Shown piece by piece: positions 22,777 through 34,656 of a stretch of 64,000 nucleotides of DNA; within the stretch, counting starts at the first letter, position 1, and every line of letters starts with the position of its first letter. The notes below the pieces were generated by a model, which worked only from the letters and a program-made list of their open reading frames with translations, ran no database searches and had not been told where the DNA came from. The position numbers and the translations under genes are program-made. Source of the stretch: Armigeres subalbatus (lineage: Eukaryota; Arthropoda; Insecta; Diptera; Culicidae); the NCBI RefSeq assembly GCF_024139115.2, contig NC_085140.1, positions 50,493,907 through 50,557,906 of the forward strand, in the 5' to 3' direction.

Positions 22777-22980
22777 TATACACCCGATTCTGTTTTTAAA
22801 CGGATTTTTTTACACGGCCGTGTAAAAAAAATCCCATACCAATTTTTTGCAATGTGGCTCCATTTTGCATGATTCATCGAGAAATCATAAAACTTTTTTT
22901 ACACGAGTTTTCAAATTTTGATCTGAAAACTTTTTTTTACATGGAACGCATCCCCCGTGTAAAAAAAGAATCGGGTATAT
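22777..22980. mobile_element. MITE with TATACCCGATTCT ends
   Basis: The left end is TATACACCCGATTCTG and the right end, inverted, TATACCCGATTCTTT. Just inside both ends the sequence reads tttttacacgg. The length of about 205 bp and absence of coding capacity fit a MITE. The flanking duplication is not clear because of the TATA context. Confidence 0.65.
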
Positions 22981-23077
22981 AAGATATATAACTAACCTGA
23001 AAACTAACGGAATATATGGCTCTCAATAAAGTTGACTGAAATTTTCATTGATACGCGAAATTAATTTTATTTGGTTT

Positions 23078-23990
23078 ATACATCAAGCTTCCTACAGGAC
23101 TTATGACTATTGGAAGGTTCCAAGCCTAAATAAAGTAGGCTTCCGCGCTTCTTGAAAAAAGGCTTCCGAGCCTTTTGAAAGTAGACTTCCGCTCCTCTTG
23201 AAAAGAGGCTTTCGAGCCTCTTGAAGGGAGGCTTTTGAGCCTCTTGAAAGGAGACTTCCAAGTCTGCTGAAAGGAGCCTCCCGAGCCTCTTGAAATGAGC
23301 CTTCCGAAGTAGAATTCCACGCCTCTTGAAAAGAGGCTTTAAAGCCTCTTGAAGGGAGGCTTTCGAGCCTTTTGAAAGGAGACTTCCAAGCCTGCTGAAA
23401 AGAGCCTCCCGAGCCTCTTGAAAGTAAGCTTCCGCGCCTCTTGGAAGGAAGCTTACTAGCCACCTAAAAGGAGGCCTCTGAGCATCTAGAAAGCCTTTCG
23501 AAGGGCAGCATTCGAGCCTTTTGAAAGGAGGTTTCCGAGATATTGGAAAGGAGCCTTCCGAGCCTACTGAAAGGTCCGCTTAAGGTCACTCCTGACAGAA
23601 TTCAAGTTTCAAAGTGCTCGCGTTTTCGGGGGCTCACCACTCGATACGGAGGCGGCGGACAACTGTCATTTTTGTTGATTCAGCTTTGCTACGTCGCAGC
23701 ATGCGTGAAAAAAAATGACTGTTGTGCGTTGCTTCCGTATCGAGTGGTGTGCCTCCGAAAACGCAAGCACTTTGAAACTAGGATTCTGTCAGAAGTGACC
23801 TTAAAAGGAGGCTTCTGAGCATCTTGAAAGGACGCCTCTGGGTTTCTTGAAAGTAGGTTTCCAAGCCTCTTGAAAAGGGGCTTCCGAGCCTCTTGAAGGG
23901 TAGCTTTCGTTCCGAGCCTCTTGAAGGGTGGATTCCGAGTCTCTTGAAAGACGGCTTTTGAGCCATTTAAAAAAGGCCTCTGAGCATCTT
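23078..23990. repeat. Minisatellite, 23-bp unit (GCCTCTTGAAAGGAGGCTTCCGA)
   Basis: The 23-base unit built on GCCTCTTGAAAGGAGGC repeats about 30 times with point changes, interrupted at 23584-23800 by a TTAA-flanked element. Each unit contains a self-pairing GCCTC…GAGGC, so single strands can form serial hairpins. Open frames on the minus strand up to 118 codons are translations of the repeat. Confidence 0.9.
23584..23800. mobile_element. TTAA-flanked foldback MITE (piggyBac-type target)
   Basis: TTAA at 23580-23583 and 23801-23804 brackets inverted arms of about 95 bases, starting GGTCACTCCTGACAGAATTC on the left and its inverted match on the right. The TTAA duplication is the signature of piggyBac-type transposition. 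It split the 23-bp minisatellite, so the array existed first. Confidence 0.85.
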
Positions 23991-24334
23991 AAGGAAGATC
24001 GATAAATTACGTAACGCTAAAAAAGATAATTTTCAACCCCCCCTTCCCCCTATGTTATACTTTTTGTATGAATCATCTGAAAATTTTGTTTGAATCGCCA
24101 CACTTCAGGCAACCCCCCCCCCCGTACCTTCAGACTCAAGACTTAAGATCAGAAGCGTACTATTAACATGCTGAACAATGCATTTTGTTTCGTATAGGTA
24201 GATTGCATTGAACATTTTTTAAATTTGTTAATTAGACGTTTTGTCCTTTTGATTTTTTGTTACACAGCCCTTCATCCATTGTGCTAGTTGTGGAGAGCAG
24301 GATTCAATACGCTTTGATTTACTAATGGGGAAGG
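23991..24334. other. No recognisable gene; C-rich tracts
   Basis: A 'ttacgtaacgc' motif and runs of C at about 24030 and 24112 look like a diverged dispersed repeat. Confidence 0.35.
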
Positions 24335-24675
24335 GTCGCTTGGCTGAAACCCATTCGGCCGAAAGCCATTTGATCGAATACCACTAGGCCGAAAGTTGTT
24401 TGGCCGAATATACCATTTAGTCGAACAGACCATTAGACTAGACCGAAAGGGTCGTTTGGCCGAAAGGGTCATTTGGCCGGAAGGTTCGTTTGGCCGCAAG
24501 GGTCATTTGGCCGAAATTGTCATTTGGCCGAAATGGTTATTAGGCCAAAAGCGTTGTTTGGCCGAAAGAATCGTTTAGCTTTATGGGTCATTTGGTCGAA
24601 AGGGTCGTTTGACCGAAAGAGTCATTTGGCCGAATAGGACATTTGGCCGAATAGGTAATTTGGGCGAAAAGGTCA
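24335..24675. repeat. Minisatellite, 17-bp unit (TTTGGCCGAAAGGGTCA)
   Basis: About 20 units of TTTGGCCGAAAGGGTCA with substitutions at mostly constant 17-base spacing. Related TTTGGCCGAA repeats lie at 50980-51320 and 51840-52240 inside a hAT-type element. Confidence 0.85.
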
Positions 24676-24944
24676 TTTGAAAAGTGTGAAATTAGGAGTA
24701 AGAAACAAAACGGGTCCACACACGGCGTAAGTAGAATGTATTTGGTAGGATTGAAGCTAGGGCTGCAGAATTGTAGAATAAATATTAGCGACGATGGGCA
24801 AGTTGTGGACTCGTCGCCTACATTAAATGAGGTTAAAAAGCTATTATTCTTCCATTTACTTCCACTATTCACTTTTTATGTATCAACAAACAGATACGTA
24901 TTTCGTTTCCTACTTGGAAACTAAAACGCTCTAAAATAATTAAT

Positions 24945-26413
24945 CATTAAAAAAGCTGTTTAAGAGCTGAAAACAATAAGGCTGCGGGGAAGGACCAGCT
25001 CTCGGCTGAACATGGCAGTGAGCAGCTTTTTGAAGATCTGCACCATATTATGTCGAAAATATGGCGAGGGAATGCTTGTTAGCTAGTTGGACGGTCCCAT
25101 TTGCCCTTTCTTTAAGAAAGGGCACAGACTGGAGTGCGCCAATTACCGAGGAATAACCCCTCCTTAAATCGGCGTACAAAATTATGTCCCGTATTCTGTT
25201 CAACAGATTGAGACCGCTTGAACAGTCCTTCGTCGGCGAATACCAAGTAGGGTTACGTGAGGGCCGATCAACGACGGATCAAATGTTTACCCTGAGACAA
25301 ATCCTTGATAAATTCCGGGAGTACAACTTGCAGACACATCATCTGTTTATTGATTTCAAGGCGGCGTACGATTTAGTGAAACGGAATGAATTATAGCAAC
25401 TTATGCTCTAACATGGTTTTCCGGCAAAATTGATACGGTTGATTCGTATAAAGTTGGGCGGATCGAAATCAAGTGTAAGGGTTGCGGATGAAATATCGAC
25501 GTCTACTGTTCAATATAGCACTCGAAGCGATTATTAGAGCTGGTGTGCAAAGAAGCGGTACCATTATCACAAGATCGCATATGCTTCTGGGTTTTGCGGA
25601 CGATATCGATATTATCGGAATTGATCGTCGTGCTGTGGAAGAGACTTTCATGCCTTTTAAGAGGGAGACAGCGAGGATTGGACTCACGATAAATACCAGT
25701 AAAACGAAGTACATGGTCGCTGGCAATCATCGTGGGTTCATTAGTGGTGGTGGTAGCGAAATGGTGCTGGATGGTTAAAAATTTTAAAATGGTCGAAGAA
25801 TTTGTGAAATTAGTGACGTGCGATAATGATGTCACCCGCGAGGTTATAAGGCGTATTACAGCTGCAAATAGGGCTTATTACGTACTTCGTAACCAGCTTA
25901 AGTCCCGTGGTCTGCAAACAAAAACAAAACTAGCGCTGTATACTATTCTGATTCTTCCGGTGGCTTTATACGGCCATGAAACATGGACGTTAAAGGAGGC
26001 TGATCGGAGAGCTTTCGGAGTGTTTGAGCGTAAAGTGCTGCGGACAATACTCGGTGGTAAACAGGAGAACGGTATCTGGCGGCGTCGCATGAATCACGAG
26101 TTGTACCTGGTATATAAAGGGCTGGATATTATTAAGCTTATACAACACGGCAGACTATGGTGGGCTGGACACTTTGATCGTATGCCAGAAGAACGTCAAG
26201 CGAAGATAATGTATAGTAGAGAACCCGGAAGAGGCCGCAGGCTTCGTGGAAAGCCGCGTACACGATGGCTTTGTGCAGTTGAAGAGGACCTGAGGGCGCT
26301 CAATGTTCAGGGCGACTGGAAGCGATTGGCCCAGGATCGAGTCCAGTGGAGAAGGATTCTCCATTCGGCGTAGGTTCATCAAAGAGCTGTAGCCCATCAA
26401 TTATCAAGTAAGT
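24945..26413 (+). mobile_element. 5'-truncated RTE-like element (family B, copy 2), reverse transcriptase pseudogene
   Basis: Starting in the linker (…NNKAAGKDQLSAE…), the sequence runs through RSTTDQMFTLRQILDK, FIDFKAAYD (about 25350-25370), a damaged LKQGD region, GFADDIDIIG (about 25590), NTSKTKYMVAG and the C-terminal GHETWTLKEADRR…RTRWLCAVEEDLRAL block, ending at 26373. It closes with a 'caagtaagta' tail. At least four frame changes and an in-frame TAG near 25395 disable it. The C-terminal third matches 9862-10373 closely. I saw no certain target duplication. Confidence 0.85.
25780..26373 (+). pseudogene. C-terminal part of RTE-like protein, uninterrupted frame
   Basis: About 195 codons remain open from near 25785 to the TAG at 26371-26373. 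They cover the EFVKLVTCDNDVTREV segment, the VALYGHETWTLKEADRR block, the GGKQENGIWRRRMNHELY block and a basic GRGRRLRGKPRTRW stretch. In related elements this follows the reverse transcriptase and lacks an RNase H. The sister fragment at 9922-10179 shows the same blocks, broken earlier. Confidence 0.75.
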
Positions 26414-26639
26414 AGCTAGGGCAGTTGGGACCGTTAGGGACTTTCTTTAATAAGACCATTTGCCGTTGAAACATTTACTTCATCTTGTTTCTTTATCTTG
26501 CTAATCCCGGTTTGAAAGAGCCAGCCTTGAGAGTGAGCGAGAGTCCAATGCACTGAGTAGATAGTTATACAACTATGAAAACTTTATCAATAAGTTCGAA
26601 TGAAATTGTCATACATCTGACATTACGCATTGTTGTCCG

Positions 26640-26693
26640 AGGTACCCCCTGACGCCTGCGAAGGTACCCCCAGGGGTACATGTGCCCCAGGTT
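26640..26693. mobile_element. Single hAT-like terminal sequence
   Basis: The sequence ends GGTTAAGAACCGCTG. Inverted it reads CAGCGGTTCTTAACC, a common hAT terminus, and C-rich 'ggtaccccc' lies just inside. I found no partner end upstream, so it is a solo end or the partner is lost. Confidence 0.4.
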
Positions 26694-26699
26694 AAGAAC

Positions 26700-27310
26700 C
26701 GCTGCTTTAGAACAATTTCCTGCAAATCTTTCAGAACTTCCTCGTGGAAATTCATTAAGGAATCACTTAGGACATTCCACAGTAACTTCTTAGCAATTCC
26801 TCCAGTAATTTATTTGAAAATTTCTCAAGACATTCCTTTTGGAATACCTCTGGATTTCCTTTTCAGAATTCATATCGGAATTATTTCGGAAATTCCTTGA
26901 GGAATCCCATCGAAAATCCATTTAGAGATTCCTTTGAAAACTCCTTTAAGCATTTCTTCGAAAACTCCTATTGAAATTTATTGGCGAATCATTGACTCTT
27001 CCGTTGAAAATTCCATCAAAAATTCTTTCCGTTGCCAAACAAATGCCTTCATAAGTTCTTTCCGATATTTCTTCAGGAATTCCGTCTTCATTCGAAAATT
27101 TCATTCTTCAGTACAGACAATTTCCGGAAAAATACTTCCAAAATAATTTCGTACAGAATTCAGGTATTTTGTATGGTTTCAATAAAGTAACCTGGCGAGA
27201 TTTTCGGAAGCATTCCTAAAGGAATTTTCTCAAAAAAATGCTACATTTCTCAGGAAGTTCTTTCAGAAACTTCTCCAGAAATTCCTTTAGAAGTTTCTCT
27301 AGGATTTATC
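26700..27310. repeat. AT-rich 12-bp-period repeat (GGAATTCCTTTGAAAA type)
   Basis: Dozens of 'attcctt.gaaa' units at about 12-base spacing. Short open frames rich in F/S/I/K are products of the repeat. Confidence 0.55.
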
Positions 27311-27798
27311 AAAATTGGGGAGATAATAGTTTTTTTTTTGAGGAAAATGTTGCCATGGAGAAGTTTAAAAGAGCCCACTGTCAAACCCCAACAAATTCTA
27401 GGCATGCTCCACAACTCGCAGTTGTCCTGGGGAGGGATCGTCAAGCCCTCGGAGGTAGTCCCTGCAGCCCCGAAAAAAAATTAGTAAAATAGTTGTTCAG
27501 TTTTGACACAGGAATGTCGAAAAAAAAACAGAGAAGATTATAGGCACGAGGATGATCAAGAGAATAAGCCCTATCCTCTTGCCAGTGAAGAGATATAAGC
27601 TTCCACGCTGATACTCCTCCCTTCCCCTTCACTACGAAAGCTTGTCAGAAGGAAGGCTGGTTTAATTTATATCGTCACCAAAATGGCCCTCTACTCGCTT
27701 AATAAATTTATGATTCGAAATTCTGTATATGATTCTATTCGGAAGCAAATGAAACTGGCATCCCTTGGCAGGAGGTTCCCTTCGTTCATTCAAGAGTA
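27311..27798. other. No defensible gene
   Basis: A GC-richer patch at 27370-27475 could be a LINE relic but gives no motif I can name. Confidence 0.35.
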
Positions 27799-28144
27799 CA
27801 GTAATATGCCGATTTTATCACTCCCTGCTAAATTTTGATAAAAAAGGAATGTGACAAAATCTGAAAAAAAATTCAATATTTTAATTCATTTCACAAATAT
27901 TAACCTCTTCAGGAATTGGGAAGGCAAAATGTGTGAAGGGTATCCGTTATCTCTTGTCGAAAAGGCTCACAGAAATGGTCCTTAAAAAAATCACAGGAAA
28001 TGAAAGTTATTTCATGAAAATCATTGTTTTTTACGGTATTGCTTACGAAAATGAAAATAACGACTCAAATTTTTATTTTTTTTGTTTTGTCATAAGGTCG
28101 AAAACGTGATAAAATCGGGGACTGACAAAACCGGGTCAACACTG
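27799..28144. mobile_element. TA-flanked MITE, 346 bp
   Basis: The element begins CAGTAATATGCCGATTTT and ends with the inverted relative GACAAAACCGGGTCAACACTG. Further inside, 'gattttatcac' is shared by both arms. TA lies on either side (27797-27798 and 28145-28146). There is no coding capacity. Confidence 0.65.
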
Positions 28145-30271
28145 TATTGGTAAGCGTACCGAGAAAAGCGTTTCTTTCATCTTGGAAAAGAAACATTGCC
28201 AAGGAAGAGAAACGAATCGGTAAGTAGGCGTCTCGTTTGCTTCCTCGCCTCGCTCAGATTGATGGAAAATTTGATTGCAACCGTCAGTCGTCGTTACTAC
28301 AGGTGCTCTTCTTGCCTCTTTGTATTGCTTAAGTTCCAATTGATTGTAGTCTGATCTGCGATGCTTAAACGACAAAAATAGAGTATACATAATCTGCTTA
28401 GTGCTTGTGATCTCCGCCATGGTTAGATTTTCTAAGAATTCTCGAATTGGTTTCCGTGAAAACGAGAATAATCAGCTTTTGCGGAAGCGGTTTTTGTAAA
28501 GGAGAATGACTTCTATTAAGAGTCTTTTGCGATTTTAGTTTTATGAGTTATTTAGTTTATTATATTTAGTTTTATCATTGAGGGGTTCATAAAGCAATTA
28601 AATTGCAACATGCAAACTAGTTATTTGGGCAAACTCATCTCATAACAAAGAGCATGTGAATGACAGTCTTTGGAAAACTACTCATCCTACTCAATTAAGA
28701 CATTCTGACTAATCTCCAACTAATTCCATGCAAAAACAGTTAATTTCCTTTCCGAATGAAATTATCCTTTTGCTCACCATCAACTAATGGCAAGAACGCG
28801 GACGTCGTATTTCCATTCCGTGCACAGATGGAGTGAAGAATTTTACTTTTCCGTAGTTCCACACTTCGTCTCCCTTTAACACGCGTCCTCCACCCGAGGG
28901 TGGTCGTCCATCTGTCGATGCACAAACTTCCAACTCGAGCTCACAAAAACCGCCGATTAATTTCCATCTCATTCTATACAGTCACCACAGTTACACTCCC
29001 GCCGTGTTCATTGGCGTTTCTAGGTTTCTATTTTTTTTTTAATAAAAGGTAGCCTAATGATATATTAAGCTTAGGAAAAATTCCAGAACCTGCTGAACGT
29101 GTAATTCAAGAATTGATGGGGAGTCTCAGTCCCAGTCTTGTTTGGATTGTCAGTTAAGTAAACCTACCAAACTTGAAATATAATCAAAATTACTCATCTC
29201 TATGTGTGCTCGTAAAACTACTATCCCAAAATGTTTGAAGTAAGTTTCAAGGCAAATCCCCCGGAAATATTTTTATCTTCTTTGACTACGCTTATGACTG
29301 TTTTTAGTTTGAATTCGCATTATGAAGCTGGAACAAAGTTGGACACAGTTTTCATTTTTTTCCTCTTATACCACAACTCGTAATGGCAATTTGCAGCTAG
29401 ATGCATCCACCGTGCTAAAAACAACCCACCAGGACAGGTCATACGGCTGGGAAACTGACTGACGGACATCGTCTACCGGGAAGAAAAGCGTCCGCCCGCG
29501 ACGCCACGTATCGTAGGAACGACGAACGACCACGACAACGATGACGCCGAGGACGAAGTATAATGAAGATTGCATTCGCTGTCAAAAAAGTAAATAATGA
29601 CGCTGTCAATTCTGATGGGAAAATGGTTCATATTTTGCCCGAGAGCTAATGGAAGATGGAATGGACTACGACCGGGGTGGGTGGGAGATGTCGGGACGAG
29701 AAACAGAACTCGCGGAATGTACCATCAATCATTTTAAGGAATTCTTTCTTTCGCAGTCACAGGTTTGCCTGTTGGCTGCTCATTCCGAAAAGGCATCCCA
29801 CGACAGTATTTTTGTTTTTCCATCAGGAAAATTCGAGGTGAATTTCTTTTGTTTTGATCGACGAAAAGAGATGCCGAAAAATATTTTCCCGACGTACTTT
29901 AATGTTAAAGAATGCAAAGAGAGTTATCCTCCTATCATATTCATAAATCTTGTACATTTTCCGATGCATACTTTTAATTAATTTAGCACATCGTTTTGTG
30001 TGACTAGATCATCTAAAAATTATTTTACACCGATTTGAGCCACCCTGACGTATATTGAATCTGTATTTTCACCGAATTTTTACTAATGAAATAAAGTGCA
30101 TTTGGTAGCAAAAAGCTCGTACTTCTACATGATATGTGTTTGAGCTTCCACTATTTGCCTTTGAAATATAAAAATAATAAATGCAGAACTAGCAGAGCAC
30201 ATGGACATTCTTTTGCTAATATTATTTTTCATCAGTTGATTTAAGTGACGAATTTAGAGGGACGAATCACG
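28145..30271. other. No defensible gene; unique-looking islands at 28145-28420, 28790-28960 and 29380-29700
   Basis: Three GC-richer patches lack repeats and lack recognisable coding signatures. The longest frame (29649-29981, 110 codons, starting MEDGMDYDRGG) has ordinary composition but no family I know. Host noncoding DNA is the simplest reading. Confidence 0.35.
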
Positions 30272-32953
30272 GAGGATTGGATTTGGATTGAATTTGGACT
30301 GGATTTGGATTTGGATTGGATTTGGATTGGATTTGGATTGGATTGGATTTGGATTGGATTTGGATTGGTTTTGGATTTGGATTGGATTTGGATTGGATTT
30401 GGATTGGATTTGGATTGGATTTGGATTGGATTTGGATTGGATTTGAATTGGATTTGGATTGATTTGGATTGATTTGGATTGATTTGGATTGGATTTGGAT
30501 TGGTTTGGATTGATTTGGATTGATTTGGATTGGTTTGGATTGGTTTGGATTGATTTGGATTGGTTTGGATATGATTTGGATTGATTTGGATTGATTTGGA
30601 TTGGACTTGGATTGGGTTTGGATTGATTTGATTGGATTTGGATTGGATTTGGATTGGATTTGATTGAATTTGATTGGTTTGGATTGATTTGGATTGATTT
30701 GTATTGATTTGGATTGATTGGATTGGATTTGGATTGGTTTGAATTGGTTTGGATTGATTTGGATTGATTTGCAATGGATTTGGAATGGTTTGAATTGGAT
30801 TTGGATTGATTTGGAATGGATTTGAATTGGTTTGGATTGGATTCGGATTGGATTTAGATTGGATTTGGATTTGTTTTAGATTGGATTTGGAACGGATTTG
30901 GATTGGATTTGTATTGGATTTTGATTGGATTTGGATTGATTTTGAATTGGATTGGATTTAGTTTGGATTTGGATTGGATTTTGATTGGAATTGGATAGGG
31001 TTTGGATTGGTTTGGATTGGTTTGGATTGGTTTGATTGGATTTGGTTTGGATTGGTTTGATTGATTTGGATTTGGATTTGATTGGTTTGATTTGGATTGG
31101 TTTGGATTGGATTTGGATTGGTTTGAATTGGTTTGATTGGTTTGGATTGGTTTGGATTGAATTTGGATTGGATTCGGTTGGTTTGGATTGGTTTGGATTA
31201 GATTTGGATTGGTTTGGATTGATTTGGATTGGTTTGGATTGGTTTGGATTGGATTTGATTGGTTTGGATTGGTTTGGATTGGTTTGGATTGGTTTGGATT
31301 GGTTTGGATTGATTTGAATTGGATTTGGATTAGATAAGATTGCATTTGGATTGGATTTGCAGTGGATTTGGAATGGTTGAATTGGTTGGAATGGATTTGG
31401 AATGGATTTGAATGGATTTGAATTGGTTTGGATTGGTTTGGATTGGTTTGGATTGGTTTGGATTGGTTTGTATTGGTTTGGATTCGATTTGGAATGGATT
31501 TGGATTGGTTTGGATTGGATTTGGATTGGTTTGGATTGATTTTGATTGATTTGGATTGATTTTGGATTGATTTTGATTGGTTTTGATTGGATTTGGATTG
31601 GATTTGGATTGGTTTGGATTGGTTTGGATTGGTTTGATTGGTTTGGATTGGATTTGGATTGGTTTGGATTGGTTTGGATTGGTTTGGATTGGATTTGGAT
31701 TGGATTTGGATTGGTTTGGTTGGATTTGGATTGGTTTGGATTGGATTTGATTGATTGGTTTGGATTGGTTTGGATTGGATTTGGATTGGTTTGGATTGGT
31801 TTGGATTGGTTTGGATTGGATTTGGATTGGTTTGGATTGGTTTGGATTGGTTTGGATTGGTTTGGATTGGTTTGGATTGGTTTGGATTGGTTTGGATTGG
31901 TTTGGATTGGTTTGGATTGGTTTGGTTGATTTGGATTGGTTTGGATTGGATTTGGATTTGGTTTGATTGGATTTGGATTGGTTTGGATTGGTTTGGATTG
32001 GTTTGGATTGGTTTGGATTGGTTTGGATTGGTTTGATTGGTTTGGATTGGTTTGGATTGGTTTGGATTGGTTTGATTGGTTTGGATTGGATTTGGATTGA
32101 TTTGGATTGGTTTGGATTGATTTGGATTGGTTTGGATTGGTTTGGATTGGTTTGGATTGATTTGGATTGGTTTGGATTGGTTTGATTGGTTGATTGGATT
32201 TGGATTGGTTTGGATTGGTTTGGATTGGTTTGGATTGGATTTGGATTGATTTGGATTGGTTTGGATTGGTTTGGATTGGTTTGGATTGATTTGGATTGGA
32301 TTTGATTGGATTTGGATTGGTTTGATTGGTTTGGATTGGATTTGATTGGTTTGATTGATTTGGATTGGTTTGATTGGATTTGGATTGGTTTGGATTGGTT
32401 TGGATTGGATTTGATTGGTTTGGATTGGTTTGGATTGGTTTGATTGGTTTGGATTGGTTTGGATTGGTTTGGATTGGTTTGGATTGGTTTGGATTGATTT
32501 GGATTGGTTTGGATTGATTTGGATTGGTTTGGATTGGATTTGGATTGATTTGATTGGATTTGGATTGAATTGGACTGGATTTGATTGGTTTGGATTGATT
32601 TGGATTTGGATTGATTTTGCATTTGGTTTGATTGGATTTGGATTGGATTTGGATTGGATTTGGATTGGATTTGGATTGGATTTGGATTGGATTTGGATTG
32701 GATTTGGATTGGATATGGATTGGATTTAGATTGGATTTGGATTGGATTTGGATTGGACTTGGATTGGATTTAATTTGGATTTGGACAGAATTTGGATTGA
32801 ATTTGAATTGGATTTGAATTGGATTTGGATTGAATTTGAATTGGATTTGGATTTGAATTGAATTGGATTTGGATTGAGTACGGATTGGATTGGATTGGAT
32901 TTGAATTGGATTTGGATTGGATTTGGCTTCAATTTGGATTGGATTTGATTTCG
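30272..32953. repeat. 2.7-kb satellite of TTTGGATTGG (10-bp) and TTTGGATTGGA (11-bp) units
   Basis: The plus strand is an almost unbroken run of TTTGGATTGG and its 11-base form. The centre (about 31400-32560) is dominated by the 10-bp unit and both ends by the 11-bp unit, with single-base variants. The array is strongly strand-asymmetric (G and T on plus, C and A on minus). Stops are rare on both strands, so very long frames appear (up to 698 codons on minus, with NPNQSKPIQT as a 10-residue period). They are products of the repeat and I do not call them genes. A degenerate inverted relative lies at 49560-49785. Confidence 0.97.
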
Positions 32954-33164
32954 AGAATAATTTTGCATACATTATTTTGGTTAAATTATAGAAATTTTTG
33001 CCTTTCTGGTTTTTTTATCAAAAATTCAACAAAAGATTTATCTTTTTGAAATATTTATTCAAAAATTGTTAACATCTATCTGATTTTGGGGAAATATTGT
33101 GAAAATTCTCAAACAATGGCCTTTGGAAGAGTTTTTTTTATTTAGTTGGTTAAGCCGTTACAAA

Positions 33165-33360
33165 AATTTAATTAACTTTTTGTCCTACTGGTCTCCGAAA
33201 AACTCCTCGGATTTGTTAAAGAATGTTTTGAAAATCCTCAAAATTATCCGAATTTTATTTTGTTGCCCCCTCAAAATATTATTTTTTGGCAAAAAAAATC
33301 CGAGGGGGGGAAGGAGACAAAATAGATTTTAAATATTTGTATCGGCTTTATTTTATGTAT
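33165..33360 (+). repeat. Dispersed repeat, copy 1 (matches 40965-41215)
   Basis: 'aatttaattaac', 'tttttgtcctac', 'ctcctcggatttgttaaa', 'tgttttgaaaat', 'ccgaattttattttgttgcc' and 'ggcaaaaaaaatccgagg' occur here in the same order as in 40965-41215, on the same strand. Family unknown. Confidence 0.7.
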
Positions 33361-33394
33361 TCGAAATTTTCATTCGCCCTGGTATCTTTTTTGG

Positions 33395-33658
33395 GGCCCT
33401 CCTCAGCCTAGCGGTAAGATGTGCGGCTATAAAGCAAGACCGTGCTGAGGTTGGCACGGTCTAGGCAATCATCGGTTTGGAAATTTTCTCTGCTTCCCTG
33501 AGCATAAAAGTATCGTTGTGTTAGTGCCATGATATACGACTGCAAAAATGGTAGCTTGACTTAGAAACCTTAATAACTGTGGAAGTGATGAATAAAAATT
33601 AATCAGCAAGGCAGCAATGTTCCAGTGGGGGATGTAATGTCAATAAGAAGAAGAAGAG
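33395..33658 (+). mobile_element. Feilai-type tRNA-derived SINE, copy 1
   Basis: The head reads GGCCCTCCTCAGCCTAGCGG and the tail ends in AATAAGAAGAAGAAGAG, matching the Feilai family of Aedes as I know it and copy 2 at 54030-54313. The B-box part of the tRNA-related head is deleted (gap near 33455), so this copy cannot be transcribed normally. ATCTTTTTTGG is duplicated at 33384-33394 and 33659-33669. Confidence 0.85.
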
Positions 33659-33669
33659 ATCTTTTTTGG

Positions 33670-34656
33670 CAATTGAAAAATCAAATACTTCATGGGAAGA
33701 TTATTTTGCTGTCAGAAATAAATCAATTGACAGGAGATTTTTTTAACGTCATTTAACACTAACTGTCGTTTTCCATCCAATATGATAACAATTACCTTCG
33801 AAGAGAAAAGTAACCAAATTTAAAAATCCCCTCTGCGAGATTGACTGCTCTAATGACAAGGATCGATTATGGATACTAATGGAATGGTTTAATTTAGGGA
33901 AATCAAAGCTCTACTGCTCCATTTTCTTTCTCAAAGCCAAGCCCCCATCAGAACTTCAGATCTCTGGAAGATAAGTCACTCAAGTCATCCCCATTCCTCC
34001 CAACCACATTTGATTGAATGCGATACGGTCCTCCACTTTGTTACGTTTCTTTGTGGAGGATTACACTTTCTTGCATGACGTATTTGCGGCAGGAAAACAA
34101 AATCCCTGGAAACCCAGCATGAAAATGGGAAGGAAAAACACAACAAATTAGCTTTCCGCTCTGGTTTTCCTCAGCAGTCGAGTCTTTCATTCGCAGGTTC
34201 CCAGGAAACTGGGGGCCTCACACCTGTTTTCGTTTTCTCACGTCCATCAATTTGTGTGTCACACGTTACCCATGGGCAGGCCATTTTGCTCCAATCAGCT
34301 AATGGCAATTTAATTAAGTATGCAAATTGCTGCCCAGCAGTTGATTAAATTTGCTAAATAAGCTGGACGGTGTGGATTGGCATGGACCGGCACCCATGTC
34401 CCGTGTGTGCTCCGGTTGAGGCGAACTGACCTACCTCAAACAAGTGTTGAAAATGTGGCTCAGCAGTGCGGGCGAGGGCTAGCATATTAACTGATGGGTA
34501 ACAGCAAAACGGGCGTCAAGCACCCGACTGCCTCTCCGAAACACGATCATTGTTCTAAAACAAACAAAACAAACAAACACCTGACCAAATTACATGGACG
34601 GGGTGCTTTTTCTATTGGCTGTGAACCGTGTTGGTGGGATTTCGGGAGGTTCAGAA
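33670..34656. other. No gene seen; single-copy-looking host DNA
   Basis: GC-richer sequence around 34000-34460 with no repeat signature. It contains a cluster of homeodomain/POU-type sites (listed separately). Confidence 0.4.
34290..34372. promoter_or_regulatory. Candidate enhancer: POU octamer next to homeodomain sites
   Basis: Within 80 bases lie CTAATGG (about 34299), TAATTA (34311-34316), the exact POU octamer ATGCAAAT (34320-34327), and TGATTAAAT followed by GCTAAATA. Tight spacing of homeodomain and octamer motifs in a non-repetitive patch is typical of developmental enhancers in insects. No target gene is visible in the window. This is inference from motif content only. Confidence 0.3.

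Noticed and set aside
23078..24675. CRISPR-like array
   Set aside because: The units are contiguous without unique spacers, the context is eukaryotic and no cas genes are present. They are minisatellites.
25503..26400. Minus-strand frames over the second family-B element
   Set aside because: They are antisense shadows of the reverse transcriptase and C-terminal blocks on plus.
30272..32953. Interstitial telomeric repeat
   Set aside because: The unit is TTTGGATTGG rather than TTAGG, and dipterans are not known to use TTAGG. The resemblance is mentioned only as a curiosity.
30241..32972. Open frames up to 698 codons on the minus strand and many on plus, resembling an Asn/Gln/Pro-rich protein
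   Set aside because: They are direct translations of the TTTGGATTGG satellite. All frames are open at once and no non-repetitive domain is present.
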